Positions 11,401 through 19,635 of a stretch of 43,313 nt of DNA are shown one piece after another. The notes beneath the pieces are model-generated. The model saw only the letters and a list, made by a program, of their open reading frames with translations, ran no database searches and was not told the DNA's origin. Positions within the stretch are counted from its first letter, which is position 1. The number at the start of each line of letters is the position of its first letter. The position numbers were made by a program, and so were the translations under genes. Origin of the DNA: a virus. The stretch lies in IMG/VR virus record IMGVR_UViG_3300031963_000306, positions 1 to 43,313 of that record. The stretch is one strand, 5' to 3'.

Positions 11401-12564
11401 GGCATAATTACTGCTGTTGATACCAAAATTGATAAAATTGGCAGTTTCTGTTCCATTATCTGCCGTAGCAACAAGGTCAGCGGATGCTTCTGCACCAGCA
11501 TTTTGATTTGTTAAATTAAATTGACTATAGTTGTCTACATTACTAACTGCGGTAATTAAGTTGATAGATGATGTATTTAATGCACCGACATATAATGACT
11601 CAGGATCACCTGTAGTAATACTAGTTGTATTAACACCAACTGTACCACCACCGTCGATATATACACGCGCATTGTCGGACGCATTTTCTCCACCTGCAAA
11701 GATGATAACTTTTTTATTTGGAGTTACGTTACCGATGAGAAGATCACTTCCCGTAACATACAAATATCCATCTAATGCGTTTCCTACAGATCCTGGGATG
11801 TTATATAAGCTGGAATTTATACCCAGATTAATATATCCACTGGTTTCATCTCCAACATCTGCCGTGGCAACCAAATCCGTTGATGCATTTGCACCACTAC
11901 TAAAATTTTTTAGATTTACCTGGAGATAATCATCTATTTCACCATGTGCAGAGATAAGATTATATGAATCGGTTACCCCTGCAAACACACCAAATCTATC
12001 TGGTGCCTCTGGAGTGTGTTGAGTAGTCGCTCCTAAGAGTATACTAGATCCTGATTGATATAATAAACTAGATGATAATGAAGAGCTAGTGTTCCATAAG
12101 GGAATATAATTTTCTTCTCCACCCAATACAGATTCTGCTACCTCTGAATAACTTGATGTTACGCTATTCGAGAAAGTACCAAAAAATGATCCACTAAAAG
12201 ATCCAGTTACACCTTGCGTTGCGTTAACAAAAGCTCTAACTAAAATTATGGATTCTGATGGGGGAGGACTTGTGAATTGTAAATTACTTCCGGAGATTGT
12301 GTAATCTTCCGTGGGATTAAATGTTAAGCCATCCACGGATACTATTAATGAATTGATATCATATGATTGCGTGATATCAAATGTAGATGCAACACCATTT
12401 GCTGCAAATTCTACCGTATCAATATTAAATGCTTGTGCACCTGGCGTTGGGAGATTTGTTAATTGACTACCATCACCAACGAAATATGATGCAGTTACCG
12501 ATCCAGAAATATTTGTACTGCCAGAAACTATAAGCCCTTTTCTGGCTATAAATTCATTTGCCAT
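5410..12564 (-). CDS. Giant fiber protein with collagen-like stalk and two beta-helix domains
   Basis: This 2384-aa protein has several modules. Residues 1-13 ([13 protein letters not shown]) match the start of the neighbouring fiber at 12605-13810. Residues about 200-440 hold two tandem copies of a roughly 100-aa domain with DLVATAD and INFGINSS-type motifs. Residues about 475-1113 are Gly-X-Y repeats. Residues about 1190-1760 contain two successive pectin-lyase-like right-handed beta-helix starts, marked by [11 protein letters not shown] and [15 protein letters not shown]. Further domains include [10 protein letters not shown] and [16 protein letters not shown] linkers, and the C-terminus is a lectin-like beta domain ending [12 protein letters not shown]. 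Such helices in phage tailspikes bind or cleave polysaccharide, but no catalytic residues can be assigned here. The ATG at 12564 follows an AGGGGAA ribosome site. Confidence 0.88.
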   Translation of the reverse strand: MANEFIARKGLIVSGSTNISGSVTASYFVGDGSQLTNLPTPGAQAFNIDTVEFAANGVASTFDITQSYDINSLIVSVDGLTFNPTEDYTISGSNLQFTSPPPSESIILVRAFVNATQGVTGSFSGSFFGTFSNSVTSSYSEVAESVLGGEENYIPLWNTSSSLSSSLLYQSGSSILLGATTQHTPEAPDRFGVFAGVTDSYNLISAHGEIDDYLQVNLKNFSSGANASTDLVATADVGDETSGYINLGINSSLYNIPGSVGNALDGYLYVTGSDLLIGNVTPNKKVIIFAGGENASDNARVYIDGGGTVGVNTTSITTGDPESLYVGALNTSSINLITAVSNVDNYSQFNLTNQNAGAEASADLVATADNGTETANFINFGINSSNYAVTNSIGGPNDAYLYSTGRMLHIGNATPGEHLMFFAGGDDAEANNKLTLDPFNNHEMTGSLIISGALTVLNAITGSLYGTASYALTPAGPTGPQGITGPTGPQGVAGIQGATGLAGVTGPTGMQGATGIQGITGATGIQGVAGATGIQGTTGPTGPQGIDGATGPIGITGPTGVTGPQGLTGATGLAGVTGSTGPQGPTGLQGVTGPIGATGIQGVTGSTGIQGTTGPTGPIGLTGPTGLQGTTGPTGIQGNTGATGPQGTTGNTGATGVQGTTGPTGIQGNTGATGPQGITGPTGVTGPTGIQGNTGSTGPEGATGPQGITGSTGPQGTTGPTGVIGPDGATGPTGIQGLTGTTGPTGPQGSVGTTGPTGVQGTTGPTGPQGTTGPQGITGATGPTGITGTTGPTGIQGLTGTTGPTGLQGITGPTGLQGTTGPQGTTGPTGIQGDTGPTGPIGITGPTGVQGTTGPQGTTGPTGLQGTTGPQGTTGPTGIQGTTGPTGIQGITGPTGIQGTTGPTGLQGTTGPTGAIGVTGPTGVQGDTGPTGIQGTTGPTGLQGITGPTGVQGTTGPTGIQGTTGPTGVQGTTGPTGIQGTTGPTGPQGTTGPTGPIGVTGPTGIQGITGPTGPQGTTGPTGLQGTTGPTGPIGITGPTGIQGTTGPTGPEGTTGPTGPIGITGPTGPQGTTGPTGPIGITGPTGIQGTTGPTGPQGTTGPTGIQGATGPEGPNIPGLVSASSQISYTGISDIPANIVSSSAQVIQFLPTGTVSSSLQINTGSFSGSFIGTASFANNATSASFAPPTFIDNLVTVGLPGSDTNYTSVKTAVDSITDATATNTYTVRVYPGVYVEDTITLKPYIAIKGDSSTSTIVSASNPSSSIFIMADQTMVIDMGIQGSTAPNVSAIVYSSPTTPQTNAIAYVENVRFGTNYTNAKVIGSGSSGNCILQCSNVKYGGFTSGSKSFDVGFHVTSGSSGGIGRMQLRNVTSTNGGVAGTDDDQIFALADAPGCTFIVNGCLLTRATGTARGTGFKVYNGGQLRLTGVNFQRWIRGIWAPQTGSAPSIDAIALNFENCTTDVQIDHTGSLGKVQGTDNFLKTQIALNAPLYEVGQDPRKISVAKKGGDFSSISASVAWITDAAENNRYIIEVGPGQYTENMIDLTGKPYVSIVGSNIQTTEIFPSQSNHPIIKMGINNEISFLTLRNAGSNQAAIYVDDVGDFAQAHKISIYDSDIGVYVNASTTDTQFYGEYIDINGTFSYGTFVSSSNGATAQCNLENYYLFPSASAAIGNYAVGPSSSLSLYTTKFQGDGTAGSTAIKLEKGSELESTGLDIQFPDYGIVVPAGGDGPNFRVVGAMIHNSVTYDFDIQNSTTRGRYQGVSDHSKINNNSQDFYWNFLDDTDGENDVTRKLSVTFADGTHTDATTLIFKGSPMGVMQGGTITTGSGFGITAASGFGYLQDTIDTDVYKRLDWVDGSLTLTANSNNYIYITDAGTLTSAGSIPDNETNIILGRVVTNDTKVEFIDQTLYNGEHMANKLSTFNRKALGPVYAAGSTVTENVTPFKLDVTQGNYFFSENEFIPAGTSSINLTQYYPSASVWGRYTSSIVPNNQYVSASALTAMSSSYYTKHTVYLVGDGVDEKYFLVLNSNQYSTLVEAENANLPSMPSYFNDGVVPLASIYVQSGSANITQIQDIRPIIGFRAAGVNASSVHGNLLGLNADDHTQYLLVNGNRAMAGTLSLGGNDITNVGTMFGTASWANNAVTASAATSITFIPATASFATSASFAPTILPAGTVSSSLQINTGSFSGSFTGNLTGTSSVAVIAQTASYFDGFITFPSGLDITGSLVVTGSQTIIGNQSITGSLILSSSLPLELQVVGDTEITGSLRLTSGGITGSLFGTASWANSASVAISSSFATTASFASNVIKTKAGSVTNSSFTGNPRKTTVTFATAFPNTNYAVTVTGEDSRAWSIESKLAGSFVISANSNTGLTGTTYWIATAYGEN
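9226..11140 (-). repeat. Collagen-like Gly-X-Y coding repeat in the giant fiber
   Basis: About 640 residues (roughly 213 triplets) with Gly at every third position. The N-terminal third is more varied ([20 protein letters not shown]), and the C-terminal two thirds are dominated by GPTGxQGTT. Limits are approximate. Confidence 0.9.
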
Positions 12565-12604
12565 AATTCCCCTTTTTCATTATCCAAAGGTAGTTAAGTA
12601 TATT

Positions 12605-13810
12605 TTATAGTGCTCGAATTGCGGTTTTGACTATCCAATTATTTGTAGTTACTGTTGCCTTCAATCGTGCATTTCCACCAACTAAATCTACAGTAAATAC
12701 TACTTCTGCTGTATTTCCTAAATCATTAGTAGATGTATCTGTATATTCTACGTTACTAGTTCCTTGTTGCCAAACTGCCATTACTGTTCCTGCTCTATAA
12801 TTAGCTCCATTCTTTACTACATAATCAAAAAATGCAGCATCATAACTACCAGTAGCAACTGTTGCTACAACTTCTGTTCCAGAATCAATATCCGCATTAG
12901 TTGCATAGGTATACAATACATTGTTTATAATTGCATTTCCTGTTGCAGTTATGGATCCTGTAACATACATTCCATTTTCTACATGTACAACATCACTATC
13001 CATTCGAAGTTTTGAAACAGAACTTCTATTATCAATATGATCATCGCCCGTTGCAACAGTAAATCTATTTGAAATTAATACTTGCTCGTCGCCTAGAGAT
13101 CCTGTGTTCTTCGGACCCGCTATTAATATTGCACTATTATATGAAGATCCCGATGCATTTTCATATAACCAATGATTTGTAAAACTATCCCAATACAAAG
13201 ATCCGGATGTTGGCAGTGCAGAACCCGAATCATTTACGGATATACCTCCAAATCTAAGAGCTTCCGTAGTGTTTACAACTATTCTATTGTCCGCAATATT
13301 AAGTTGCGATGAAGTTACATATTGAATAGATTGAGAAACTGCAGTTAGCAATCCTGTAACTGTTAGGCTTCCACTAATGTTAACATCTTTTGCTATTCCC
13401 ACCCCACCACCAACTATTAACGCACCGTCTGTATAATTTGTGCTATTTGTTGTGTTGGATATGGTTTGTATTCCAGTAAAATTATTAGAACCTGTAGTTG
13501 TAAAATTACTGGGGATGGAAATAGTAACAGTATTATCTGTTACAGCGGTAGTTATTCCGTTAGAACCTGTGATGGTAAGTGATTCAGTTTTTAAATTTAA
13601 TACATCACTTCCGGTAGAACCTGTAATAGTTAACGTAGAGGCAATATTCGTTAATCCAGACCCGTCACCAACAAATGAGCCTGTAAACGATGTGGCTGCT
13701 ACTGAAAATCCTGTTGCATCTATATTTCCACTTACAAGTAATGAGCCTGTTATCTTCGTTCCATTTGCTAAAACTATCAGTCCCTTACGTGCAATGAATT
13801 CATTCGCCAT
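12605..13810 (-). CDS. Fiber protein sharing its N-terminal anchor with the giant fiber
   Basis: This 401-aa protein starts [13 protein letters not shown], the same 13 residues as the 2384-aa fiber. A 'TGSFVGDGSGLTNI' segment follows, like [10 protein letters not shown] in that fiber. The middle part has repeated ITGS and GSLTVTG shaft motifs. The last roughly 75 residues (AGTVMAVWQQGTSNVEYTD onward) resemble the C-terminus of the next gene upstream. It reads as a short fiber with a common base, a shaft and a swappable head. The ATG at 13810 has a GGGAG ribosome site. The shared N-terminus probably docks to the same virion site, which is inference. Confidence 0.82.
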   Translation of the reverse strand: MANEFIARKGLIVLANGTKITGSLLVSGNIDATGFSVAATSFTGSFVGDGSGLTNIASTLTITGSTGSDVLNLKTESLTITGSNGITTAVTDNTVTISIPSNFTTTGSNNFTGIQTISNTTNSTNYTDGALIVGGGVGIAKDVNISGSLTVTGLLTAVSQSIQYVTSSQLNIADNRIVVNTTEALRFGGISVNDSGSALPTSGSLYWDSFTNHWLYENASGSSYNSAILIAGPKNTGSLGDEQVLISNRFTVATGDDHIDNRSSVSKLRMDSDVVHVENGMYVTGSITATGNAIINNVLYTYATNADIDSGTEVVATVATGSYDAAFFDYVVKNGANYRAGTVMAVWQQGTSNVEYTDTSTNDLGNTAEVVFTVDLVGGNARLKATVTTNNWIVKTAIRAL

Positions 13811-13842
13811 ATTATTCTCCCTACGCGATATCTATGTGTATT

Positions 13843-14556
13843 TTATAGCTTTGGAAATAACTTAAATAAACTTTGAACCGTCCAAGCTCCAGATCCACTA
13901 CCTTCACTATTTACACGTAATCTAAATTCATTTGAAAAATTTAAAAACGTAAATGATATATCCGATGTATCTCCAATATCAGCAGTAGATACGTCGGTAA
14001 ATACTATATTGCTTCCACTCCATGTAGCCATTATCATTCCCATTCGTGTAGCACCTGGTCTACTAGCTAAATATTCAATCGAAACTCCTGCATAATTTAG
14101 AGTAGAAATGTATGGCAATACATATTCTGATATACCAAACACACCAGACGTAATTGATCCTGATAATGTTAGACTTGCATTTCCTGCATTTAATTTAACT
14201 TCATCCGCTTTTACATAATCAGATACTTGCAGCGAACCAGTAATAACCGCAGAACCACTATATGGAAACGCAGGAGCTGCTTCGGCATTCATTGCATAAC
14301 TTGCAGTAATTGCCAAAGAAGATGTTTGTGCATATGAAGAACTTACTGCATACGAAGAACTTAAAGAACTTTCTGCAAACTCAAGAAATGAACCCGTTAC
14401 AATTTGAGTAGTTGATGGCTGTGTTAATACGACTTTTGTTTCGCCATCTTGTACAACCGTAACCTTAATATCTGGCTCCGTTATACCGATACTTGTTTCA
14501 GGTTGTTCTTTAATGAAAACTTTTAAGTCAGATAATTCAAAAGAAGTATTTGACAT
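13843..14556 (-). CDS. Short fiber or appendage protein with shared C-terminal head
   Basis: This 237-aa protein starts MSNTSFELSDLKVFIKEQPE. It has a central linker of SSSYAVSSSYAQTSSLAITASYA repeats typical of the fibers in this window. Its C-terminal head (GMIMATWSGSNIVFTDVSTADIGD...) aligns by eye with the C-terminus of the fiber at 12605-13810. The ATG at 14556 is 3 nt after the upstream stop, with GAGG ahead of it. No enzyme motif is visible. It is probably a baseplate- or fiber-attached virion protein. Confidence 0.78.
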   Translation of the reverse strand: MSNTSFELSDLKVFIKEQPETSIGITEPDIKVTVVQDGETKVVLTQPSTTQIVTGSFLEFAESSLSSSYAVSSSYAQTSSLAITASYAMNAEAAPAFPYSGSAVITGSLQVSDYVKADEVKLNAGNASLTLSGSITSGVFGISEYVLPYISTLNYAGVSIEYLASRPGATRMGMIMATWSGSNIVFTDVSTADIGDTSDISFTFLNFSNEFRLRVNSEGSGSGAWTVQSLFKLFPKL

Positions 14557-14559
14557 TTA

Positions 14560-14919
14560 CTACCTCGTCGCGGCGGGTCTTATATGCAGACTTCCTTCTA
14601 AAATGCGTCTGGCAGATGATCCACTGGTCATTAATACGTCATAAACGTATTTTCTCTGATCTAGTTCTAGCGTTTGTTCTTTTGTTAAATTAATATATAC
14701 CGATCCTGATGCATATGGCGGTATTTTCGTAAATGTAAAACTAGTGGCGATATCTTCCGAGGAATATGATTCTCTAATCGCCCCCTCAAAGCTAACATTG
14801 GTTAGATCTTGTGGTATATTTACACTACTACTCGGGGAAAGTCTACTTTCATTAACTATTTCTACTAATATCTTGAAAGTTTCGCCTTGCCCTATATTAA
14901 AATTAGTAATATCTGCCAT
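14560..14919 (-). CDS. Small beta-sandwich virion protein
   Basis: This 119-aa protein starts MADITNFNIGQGETFKILVE. The pattern of an initial 'GQGETF' strand, a 'F.GAIRESY' strand, a 'FTFTKIPPYASGSVYINLTKEQT' hairpin and a final 'YVYDVLMTSGSSARRILEGSLHI' strand resembles the immunoglobulin-like domain at the N-terminus of BppU-type baseplate proteins and similar small proteins in T4-like phages. It heads the appendage unit after a strong terminator at 14977-15013. An AGAGA site precedes the ATG at 14919. A connector between tail and fiber is a reasonable guess. Confidence 0.75.
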   Translation of the reverse strand: MADITNFNIGQGETFKILVEIVNESRLSPSSSVNIPQDLTNVSFEGAIRESYSSEDIATSFTFTKIPPYASGSVYINLTKEQTLELDQRKYVYDVLMTSGSSARRILEGSLHIRPAATR

Positions 14920-14944
14920 AAGTATCTCTAAAATAGTGCCTTAA

Positions 14945-14953
14945 TATAAATAT
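14945..14953 (-). promoter_or_regulatory. Candidate promoter box (ATATTTATA on the minus strand)
   Basis: The plus strand reads TATAAATAT, 26 nt upstream of the ATG at 14919 and just past the terminator hairpin. It lies where a promoter for the fiber unit would be expected. Function is not shown. Confidence 0.4.
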
Positions 14954-14976
14954 CAAATTTTATTCGAATGTGTAAT

Positions 14977-15013
14977 AAAATTCCCCCAGATAATTTATAC
15001 CTGGGGGAATTTT
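14977..15013. terminator. Strong rho-independent terminator after the tail tube gene
   Basis: A perfect 13-bp stem (14977-14989 with 15001-15013) contains five G-C pairs in a row and an 11-nt loop. A-tracts on the left arm become a U-run on minus-strand RNA. It starts 22 nt after the tube stop codon, and symmetry means it could stop transcription from either side. Confidence 0.85.
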
Positions 15014-15035
15014 CCTGAAAATTAATACTCTACTA

Positions 15036-15527
15036 TTAGTAGTTAAGTAAGCAGTAATCCGGTTGGATGGTTACTGTGAATTCCATTGGAGCACCATTAT
15101 CACCCCAATCTAATTCTTGGAAATCTACTTCTGTGATTTGTGCACCTTTGATAATCCATTCTTCTACTTTATCACCTACTGGACCCAACATATGTAATAC
15201 TAGGTCTTTCTTGTAGAATGCTGCGTATCCATCACGACCCGTTACTGATTCGTGGTGTAGACGAACCCATTCAATAACAGCTTGTGCACCTGATGGTACA
15301 ATGGGATCATATAAAGTCATTGACATTGTGCCCCAAATGCTCTTACCCTTAACGTAGCGTTGGAGATTGATATGGTCAATCTTTTGTGCTTCTTGAGTTA
15401 ACTTAGGACGATTAATCTTTTTAACTAAATATGATGGAACTCCATCCATAGTTAGGATGAAGCGATTTTTTGTCTTTGGTTCAAACGAATTGAAAAACAG
15501 TTCTTGTTCATTTACTAGATTTGCCAT
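15036..15527 (-). CDS. 19: Tail tube protein (T4 gp19-like)
   Basis: This 163-aa protein is the length of T4 gp19, the subunit of the hexameric rings that form the inner tube of the contractile tail. Recognisable parts are the start MANLVNEQELFFNSFEP, the 'KNRFILTMDGVPSYLVKKINRP' strand pair, 'SMTLYDPIVPSGAQAVIEW', and the C-terminal 'QITEVDFQELDWGDNGAPMEFTVTIQPDY' typical of the family. The start at 15527 is supported by GGAG 8 nt upstream. It is a monocistronic-looking gene flanked by hairpin terminators, consistent with a highly expressed structural protein, and it follows the sheath as in T4. Confidence 0.95.
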   Translation of the reverse strand: MANLVNEQELFFNSFEPKTKNRFILTMDGVPSYLVKKINRPKLTQEAQKIDHINLQRYVKGKSIWGTMSMTLYDPIVPSGAQAVIEWVRLHHESVTGRDGYAAFYKKDLVLHMLGPVGDKVEEWIIKGAQITEVDFQELDWGDNGAPMEFTVTIQPDYCLLNY

Positions 15528-15578
15528 ATTATTCTCCGAGGCGGCGAATTTTTATTAGTTTATTTGAAACCATTATTA

Positions 15579-15586
15579 ATAAATAT
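15579..15586 (-). promoter_or_regulatory. Candidate promoter box upstream of the tube gene
   Basis: The plus strand reads ATAAATAT in the 129-nt gap between sheath and tube genes, 52 nt ahead of the tube ATG and downstream of the sheath terminator. It matches the box found before other units. Confidence 0.35.
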
Positions 15587-15613
15587 TACAATACTAAATT
15601 TTAATCAAATTTA

Positions 15614-15646
15614 TATAATAGTGGGGAATTTCACCCCACTATTATA
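15614..15646. terminator. Rho-independent terminator after the sheath gene
   Basis: A perfect 13-bp inverted repeat (15614-15626 with 15634-15646) has a 7-nt loop and a GGGG/CCCC core. It begins about 10 nt after the sheath stop codon. The U-run on the minus-strand side is interrupted, so strength is uncertain. Confidence 0.75.
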
Positions 15647-15656
15647 CATTATTTAA

Positions 15657-18002
15657 TTAAGCTCCAGGGAATGTTGCGCCTGTTGGGAGAATGTTGAATT
15701 CTAATGAAATGAATTCAGCAGTCTTTGTTGGTTGTAGATACAATTGACCAACCAAGAAGTTACGATCAATTACATCAGGTGTATTGTTTGTTTCATCCAT
15801 AATTACCTTGAATGCATACAATCCTGAACGTTCTTGGATGCTTGCCAGATATGGATTTACAATGTTTAAGAAACGGTTGCGTGTAGCTTCTACGTTTTGT
15901 TCGAATACCAAATAACGTGAAGAACTTGCAATGAATTTCTTAACTGCGATCAAGAGACGACGAACATTTACACGATCAAGAGCTGACTTTCTACGTTGTA
16001 ATGTCTTTTGACCCCATACACAGATACCTTGTCCTGGGAATGATGCAATTGGATTGACCTTTCCTTCGTATAAGGTATCTCTTCCCGCCAAGTTTAATCT
16101 CTTAGCAACACCTACTGCACCTTCGATGCTACCACGATTTAATCCTGCTGGTGCAAACCATTCAGCGGCAACGCTATCGTTGTAGGCATATACTTCAGGC
16201 AATACTACTGAAGGTGGTGCCCAGATAAACTTGTTGGTATTTGTGTCAATTACCTTTACCCAAGGATAATATACCGCTGTATAGTTGCTATCAATTTCTG
16301 CTGCTTTATTTACTGCATTGTCAATTGTTGAACTATATTGTGTTAAATCCATAATATAGAAGCAGTCTTGACGTTCTTCACAAAGTGTAAGAGCTTCTGT
16401 TGCAACATAAGAATGTAATTCATAGATTACGCCAGGTAGAATCAACAAATTCATATCTACTGAATCTGGATTACTTACTGCTGTTAATGCTCTCTTATAT
16501 GCTTGTGATCCATCCGTAGCAGCAGTTTGTAAATTAAATCCTTGTGAATTTTGCGTAGTAATATCTGCGCCTAACTTAAATTCACGAGCAGGATTTAATC
16601 CATCAAACCCACCTTGGAATGGAACTGTAAACTTACGATACTTCAAATGAGAAGTAGTTGTTAGTGAAATTTGACTGCCATCTGCTTCGGTGGAAGGTAC
16701 GTTTTCTAAACTAAATTCGCTTCCAACTATGTCTGCATTTTCAGGAATAGCATTCAAATATGACAAGTTTGTCAAATTTGTGTCAGTGAAATCCCAACCA
16801 TAATACTTCTTCGTATCAGTTGCAGTAGTTGACCATCCTTGAGTTTCACCATCTACCCAACGTGTAGTTACCCACGAACCGGTTAAGAATGTGCTTGCAA
16901 CTAAGTTTGCAGGAGCATACATAGTTCCAAATCCATATGGTAATGCCGCAGGTGGGATCACTCCTTCTGCCATTTCAACTCTAATATACTTGGAGTTGTT
17001 TCTGAATTCACCGTTGTAATATGTTTCACCTGTGTCTGAATCATAGAACGGTGCACTTGATCCGATTCTACGAGCAATATAATTTGCCGAATTTGGATCT
17101 AATGATAATCCATCCCATTGCTCCAATACTTCTACGTTCGAATCGGTATCACCAAATCTACGAACTGTAAGTGTGAATGTACCGAAGTTGTTGGTCGCAT
17201 CTAACGTATCTGGCTTGATTCCAACGATAGAAATCTTGATGTCTTTGTTTGCAGCAACACCATCACTTAATGTGTGTACCTTAAACAAATCAAGTCTATT
17301 TCCGCCTACTGTTTGAGATTGAATCCAAGGCGTATATGCGTTGCTATATTGAACGCCAGTAAAATCTAATTCTGTTACAGTAGCACCAGAAACTGTTGGT
17401 GCTTCTGATACGAATGATACGCTTGAACCGCTTCCTGCTAATGTTGATGCTTCTGGGAAGAATGCATAAAGATATGCAATTTTATCTCCAGCAGGATCAG
17501 TGCCCAAATATTGTTGAATATATGAGGTTGATGATGCCACTGAACTTAATCCTGCTTGTGACGAAGATACACCTGCGGAACTGGTCAATGTTAATGTAAA
17601 TGATCCAGTGTTACCCGTAGCTGTAGCACCTGTGATTGATGCTCCTGTTTGGGTTGGGTGTAAAATGGCGTATAGATATTTACCATTTGAACCTGTAGCA
17701 TATAAGAATCTTGGTCTTGCTATTGATCCAGAATACCCTTCCAATCCAAGAACACGAACAATCGTTGCGCGGCCTGCTTCTTGTAAATAATTTTTAACAG
17801 TATATCCCATGTATGAATTACTGTCGGCTTCACCAAAAACTCGAACGAAATCGTTCGATCCTTCAACTACGGTTGGAATAAATGCTGGACCTTTTGCGGT
17901 GGGTCCGATAAATACACCACCGATTTCTGCAATACCTTGTTCAAGAAAGCTTAAATCTCTTTCTTGGGTAAACACACCGGGGCTTACAATTCTTTCTGCC
18001 AT
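15657..18002 (-). CDS. 18: Contractile tail sheath protein (T4 gp18-like)
   Basis: This 781-aa protein is longer than T4 gp18 (659 aa). The N-terminus MAERIVSPGVFTQERDLSFL is the classic sheath start, whose extended arm links neighbouring subunits. The C-terminal conserved domain is clear: 'GICVWGQKTLQ', 'ALDRVNVRRLLIAVKKFI', 'YLVFEQNVEATRNRFLN', and an end in 'LEFNILPTGATFPGA'. The extra length is in the surface-exposed middle (about residues 110-400), rich in Ser, Thr and Gly. The ATG at 18002 is supported by GGAG 8 nt upstream. The sheath polymer contracts around the tube to drive injection. Confidence 0.96.
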   Translation of the reverse strand: MAERIVSPGVFTQERDLSFLEQGIAEIGGVFIGPTAKGPAFIPTVVEGSNDFVRVFGEADSNSYMGYTVKNYLQEAGRATIVRVLGLEGYSGSIARPRFLYATGSNGKYLYAILHPTQTGASITGATATGNTGSFTLTLTSSAGVSSSQAGLSSVASSTSYIQQYLGTDPAGDKIAYLYAFFPEASTLAGSGSSVSFVSEAPTVSGATVTELDFTGVQYSNAYTPWIQSQTVGGNRLDLFKVHTLSDGVAANKDIKISIVGIKPDTLDATNNFGTFTLTVRRFGDTDSNVEVLEQWDGLSLDPNSANYIARRIGSSAPFYDSDTGETYYNGEFRNNSKYIRVEMAEGVIPPAALPYGFGTMYAPANLVASTFLTGSWVTTRWVDGETQGWSTTATDTKKYYGWDFTDTNLTNLSYLNAIPENADIVGSEFSLENVPSTEADGSQISLTTTSHLKYRKFTVPFQGGFDGLNPAREFKLGADITTQNSQGFNLQTAATDGSQAYKRALTAVSNPDSVDMNLLILPGVIYELHSYVATEALTLCEERQDCFYIMDLTQYSSTIDNAVNKAAEIDSNYTAVYYPWVKVIDTNTNKFIWAPPSVVLPEVYAYNDSVAAEWFAPAGLNRGSIEGAVGVAKRLNLAGRDTLYEGKVNPIASFPGQGICVWGQKTLQRRKSALDRVNVRRLLIAVKKFIASSSRYLVFEQNVEATRNRFLNIVNPYLASIQERSGLYAFKVIMDETNNTPDVIDRNFLVGQLYLQPTKTAEFISLEFNILPTGATFPGA

Positions 18003-18036
18003 ACAGAGTCTCCAAACAGATTATTAATTTTCAGGT

Positions 18037-18294
18037 TTATTTAAACTCGCCGGTTTCTGGATCAAATTCTCCTTCACCGTATTTTTCCAATAACTTGTTA
18101 TATAACTCACTCTGTTCTTTTCCTACTTGACTGAACTCGTTTTGTTTGGTTTTTAACTCACCATCTATTACGTCTAATTCAGATTGCAATACAGATTTTT
18201 TTAAATAAAGCTGCCCAACTTCTGTGAATAAAGTTACAACTCTCTGCTGAATCGATAAAACGCTTGAGTGTTCTTCTTGTGTTAATTTTCTCAT
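18037..18294 (-). CDS. Small coiled-coil protein before the sheath, unknown
   Basis: This 85-aa protein starts MRKLTQEEHSSVLSIQQRVV. It is almost wholly helical, with heptad-like hydrophobic spacing through 'LYLKKSVLQSELDVIDGELKTKQNEF', and ends acidic (GEGEFDPETGEFK). It has no cysteines, signal or membrane segment. It sits between the gp15-like terminator and the sheath gene, with its own candidate promoter box 35 nt ahead. Small coiled-coil proteins at this place are common in large T4-like genomes, but I know of no assigned function. An assembly factor is possible. Confidence 0.75.
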   Translation of the reverse strand: MRKLTQEEHSSVLSIQQRVVTLFTEVGQLYLKKSVLQSELDVIDGELKTKQNEFSQVGKEQSELYNKLLEKYGEGEFDPETGEFK

Positions 18295-18328
18295 ATAACC
18301 CCTTTTTGATTATAATGGTCCTCGTATC

Positions 18329-18336
18329 ATAAATAT
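18329..18336 (-). promoter_or_regulatory. Candidate promoter box upstream of the coiled-coil and sheath genes
   Basis: The plus strand reads ATAAATAT in the 69-nt gap after the gp15-like gene, 35 nt ahead of the ATG at 18294. It matches the recurrent upstream box. Confidence 0.35.
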
Positions 18337-18363
18337 TTAATATATTTTCGAAAATCAGTTTTT

Positions 18364-19182
18364 TCAATCAATATTATCTACTATTTCAGTGAACGTAACG
18401 ATCTTCTTAGGACTATATGAAATCTTACTAACTGGGGTCGGCATACCATTTTTATCAAGCATTTTTTCTGGCAGTAGATATGCATGTGCAGTGAGGGTAG
18501 CTTTGGTTCTAACCATTCGTTCCCCATCGGATGGAGTTTCTAACTGCATATTAAATTGATCTGCGGTAACTCTAAATTTATACCCATTCTTTTCGCCCCA
18601 AAACTCATCTAATTCAAATGTAATTTCTTCTATAATTTTATTCATTTGTTCTACGTATTCCGTCCAAATATATAAATCATATGTAAAATCATAATAGTCC
18701 GGAACCACTAAATTATAGTGTTGGCGACTTGGTGTTATTCCATTTAAAACATTAAATTTATCATATGGAGTATATCTATTCCACCCAGTTTTAAAGCTAG
18801 TAGTTAAATATTTGTTAACAGGAGATGAATTTTTTCCTCTTTCTATGCCCGTTCTGCGTATCATAATTATGGGCAATTGAATCTTATTAAATTTGTCTCG
18901 TATAACTCCATTTTTCTGAACTCCCTTCCACCGTTCAGAATTTCCATATACCACAGGAACTTTCACCGCACTTCCGTCCTGAGTTACAATAGGATTTATT
19001 TTATTTTCTAGATACTTCATAATAGTGCTATCTACAGTATAAAATCTAATAGATGCAGGATTCCCCGTATCTTCTAATAGCTTTACATCGGATGCTCTAT
19101 TTTCTATACCAATTGTAGATTGCTTTGCATCAACCCGACGAGGAATTTCTGGATCGTATGCTTTATATGGATTTCTATTCAT
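18364..19182 (-). CDS. 15: Tail terminator / sheath stabiliser (T4 gp15-like)
   Basis: This 272-aa protein matches the length of T4 gp15, which caps the finished tail and forms the surface that joins to the head. Family features visible are 'VKVPVVYGNSERWKG' (T4 has a KVPITYA-like strand here), 'LPIIMIRRTGIERG', and 'DFTYDLYIWTEYVEQMNKIIEEI' followed by 'EFWGEKNGYKFRVTADQFN'. The start overlaps the gp14-like stop by 4 nt (ATGA), with GAGGAA ahead, so translation is coupled. Order neck-neck-terminator-sheath-tube matches the T4 scheme. Confidence 0.88.
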   Translation of the reverse strand: MNRNPYKAYDPEIPRRVDAKQSTIGIENRASDVKLLEDTGNPASIRFYTVDSTIMKYLENKINPIVTQDGSAVKVPVVYGNSERWKGVQKNGVIRDKFNKIQLPIIMIRRTGIERGKNSSPVNKYLTTSFKTGWNRYTPYDKFNVLNGITPSRQHYNLVVPDYYDFTYDLYIWTEYVEQMNKIIEEITFELDEFWGEKNGYKFRVTADQFNMQLETPSDGERMVRTKATLTAHAYLLPEKMLDKNGMPTPVSKISYSPKKIVTFTEIVDNID

Positions 19183-19634
19183 ACCTGACGTTCCTCAATA
19201 TTAAGATTACTCTTACGAGTTAGATATGCCTTGCAAATTATAGAAACGGTAAATTCAGGTCGATTGGCGATAAGTTGAGTTTCTGACGTATTAAATATTT
19301 CATAATACAGATCATTAAACTTAATAATATCACCCTCATCTGGCATAACATCCACTTCTTCCAATAGTCTACGAACAAAATGAAATTCTACTTCTTGTTT
19401 CGTATCATATCCAAATCCATCATCTACTGGAACATTATCACCATACTTAACCAACGCCGATAATTGCACACCTGTATACCGTATTTTTTCTGTACTTTCG
19501 CCATAGATATTAACTTTTGTATATTCTGGATGTGCTTTATACAAGATCACCGAATTATCGACAATCTCTACCATTAATTCTCTATTTAATTTTTGTAAAA
19601 ATTCAAAATCTCGTGGTGTTACAAATCTAGGCAT
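19179..19634 (-). CDS. 14: Neck protein (T4 gp14-like, probable)
   Basis: This 151-aa protein starts MPRFVTPRDFEFLQKLNREL. The middle has 'VNIYGESTEKIRYTGVQLSALVKYGD' and 'EFHFVRRLLEEVDVMPDEGDIIKFNDLYYEI', the pattern of small neck or head-completion proteins that follow gp13 in T4-like phages. It is shorter than T4 gp14 (256 aa), so orthology rests on position and these segments. AGGAT lies ahead of the ATG, 1 nt after the upstream stop, and the 3' end overlaps the gp15-like start. Expected role: part of the neck ring joining portal and tail. Confidence 0.75.
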   Translation of the reverse strand: MPRFVTPRDFEFLQKLNRELMVEIVDNSVILYKAHPEYTKVNIYGESTEKIRYTGVQLSALVKYGDNVPVDDGFGYDTKQEVEFHFVRRLLEEVDVMPDEGDIIKFNDLYYEIFNTSETQLIANRPEFTVSIICKAYLTRKSNLNIEERQV

Positions 19635-19635
19635 G

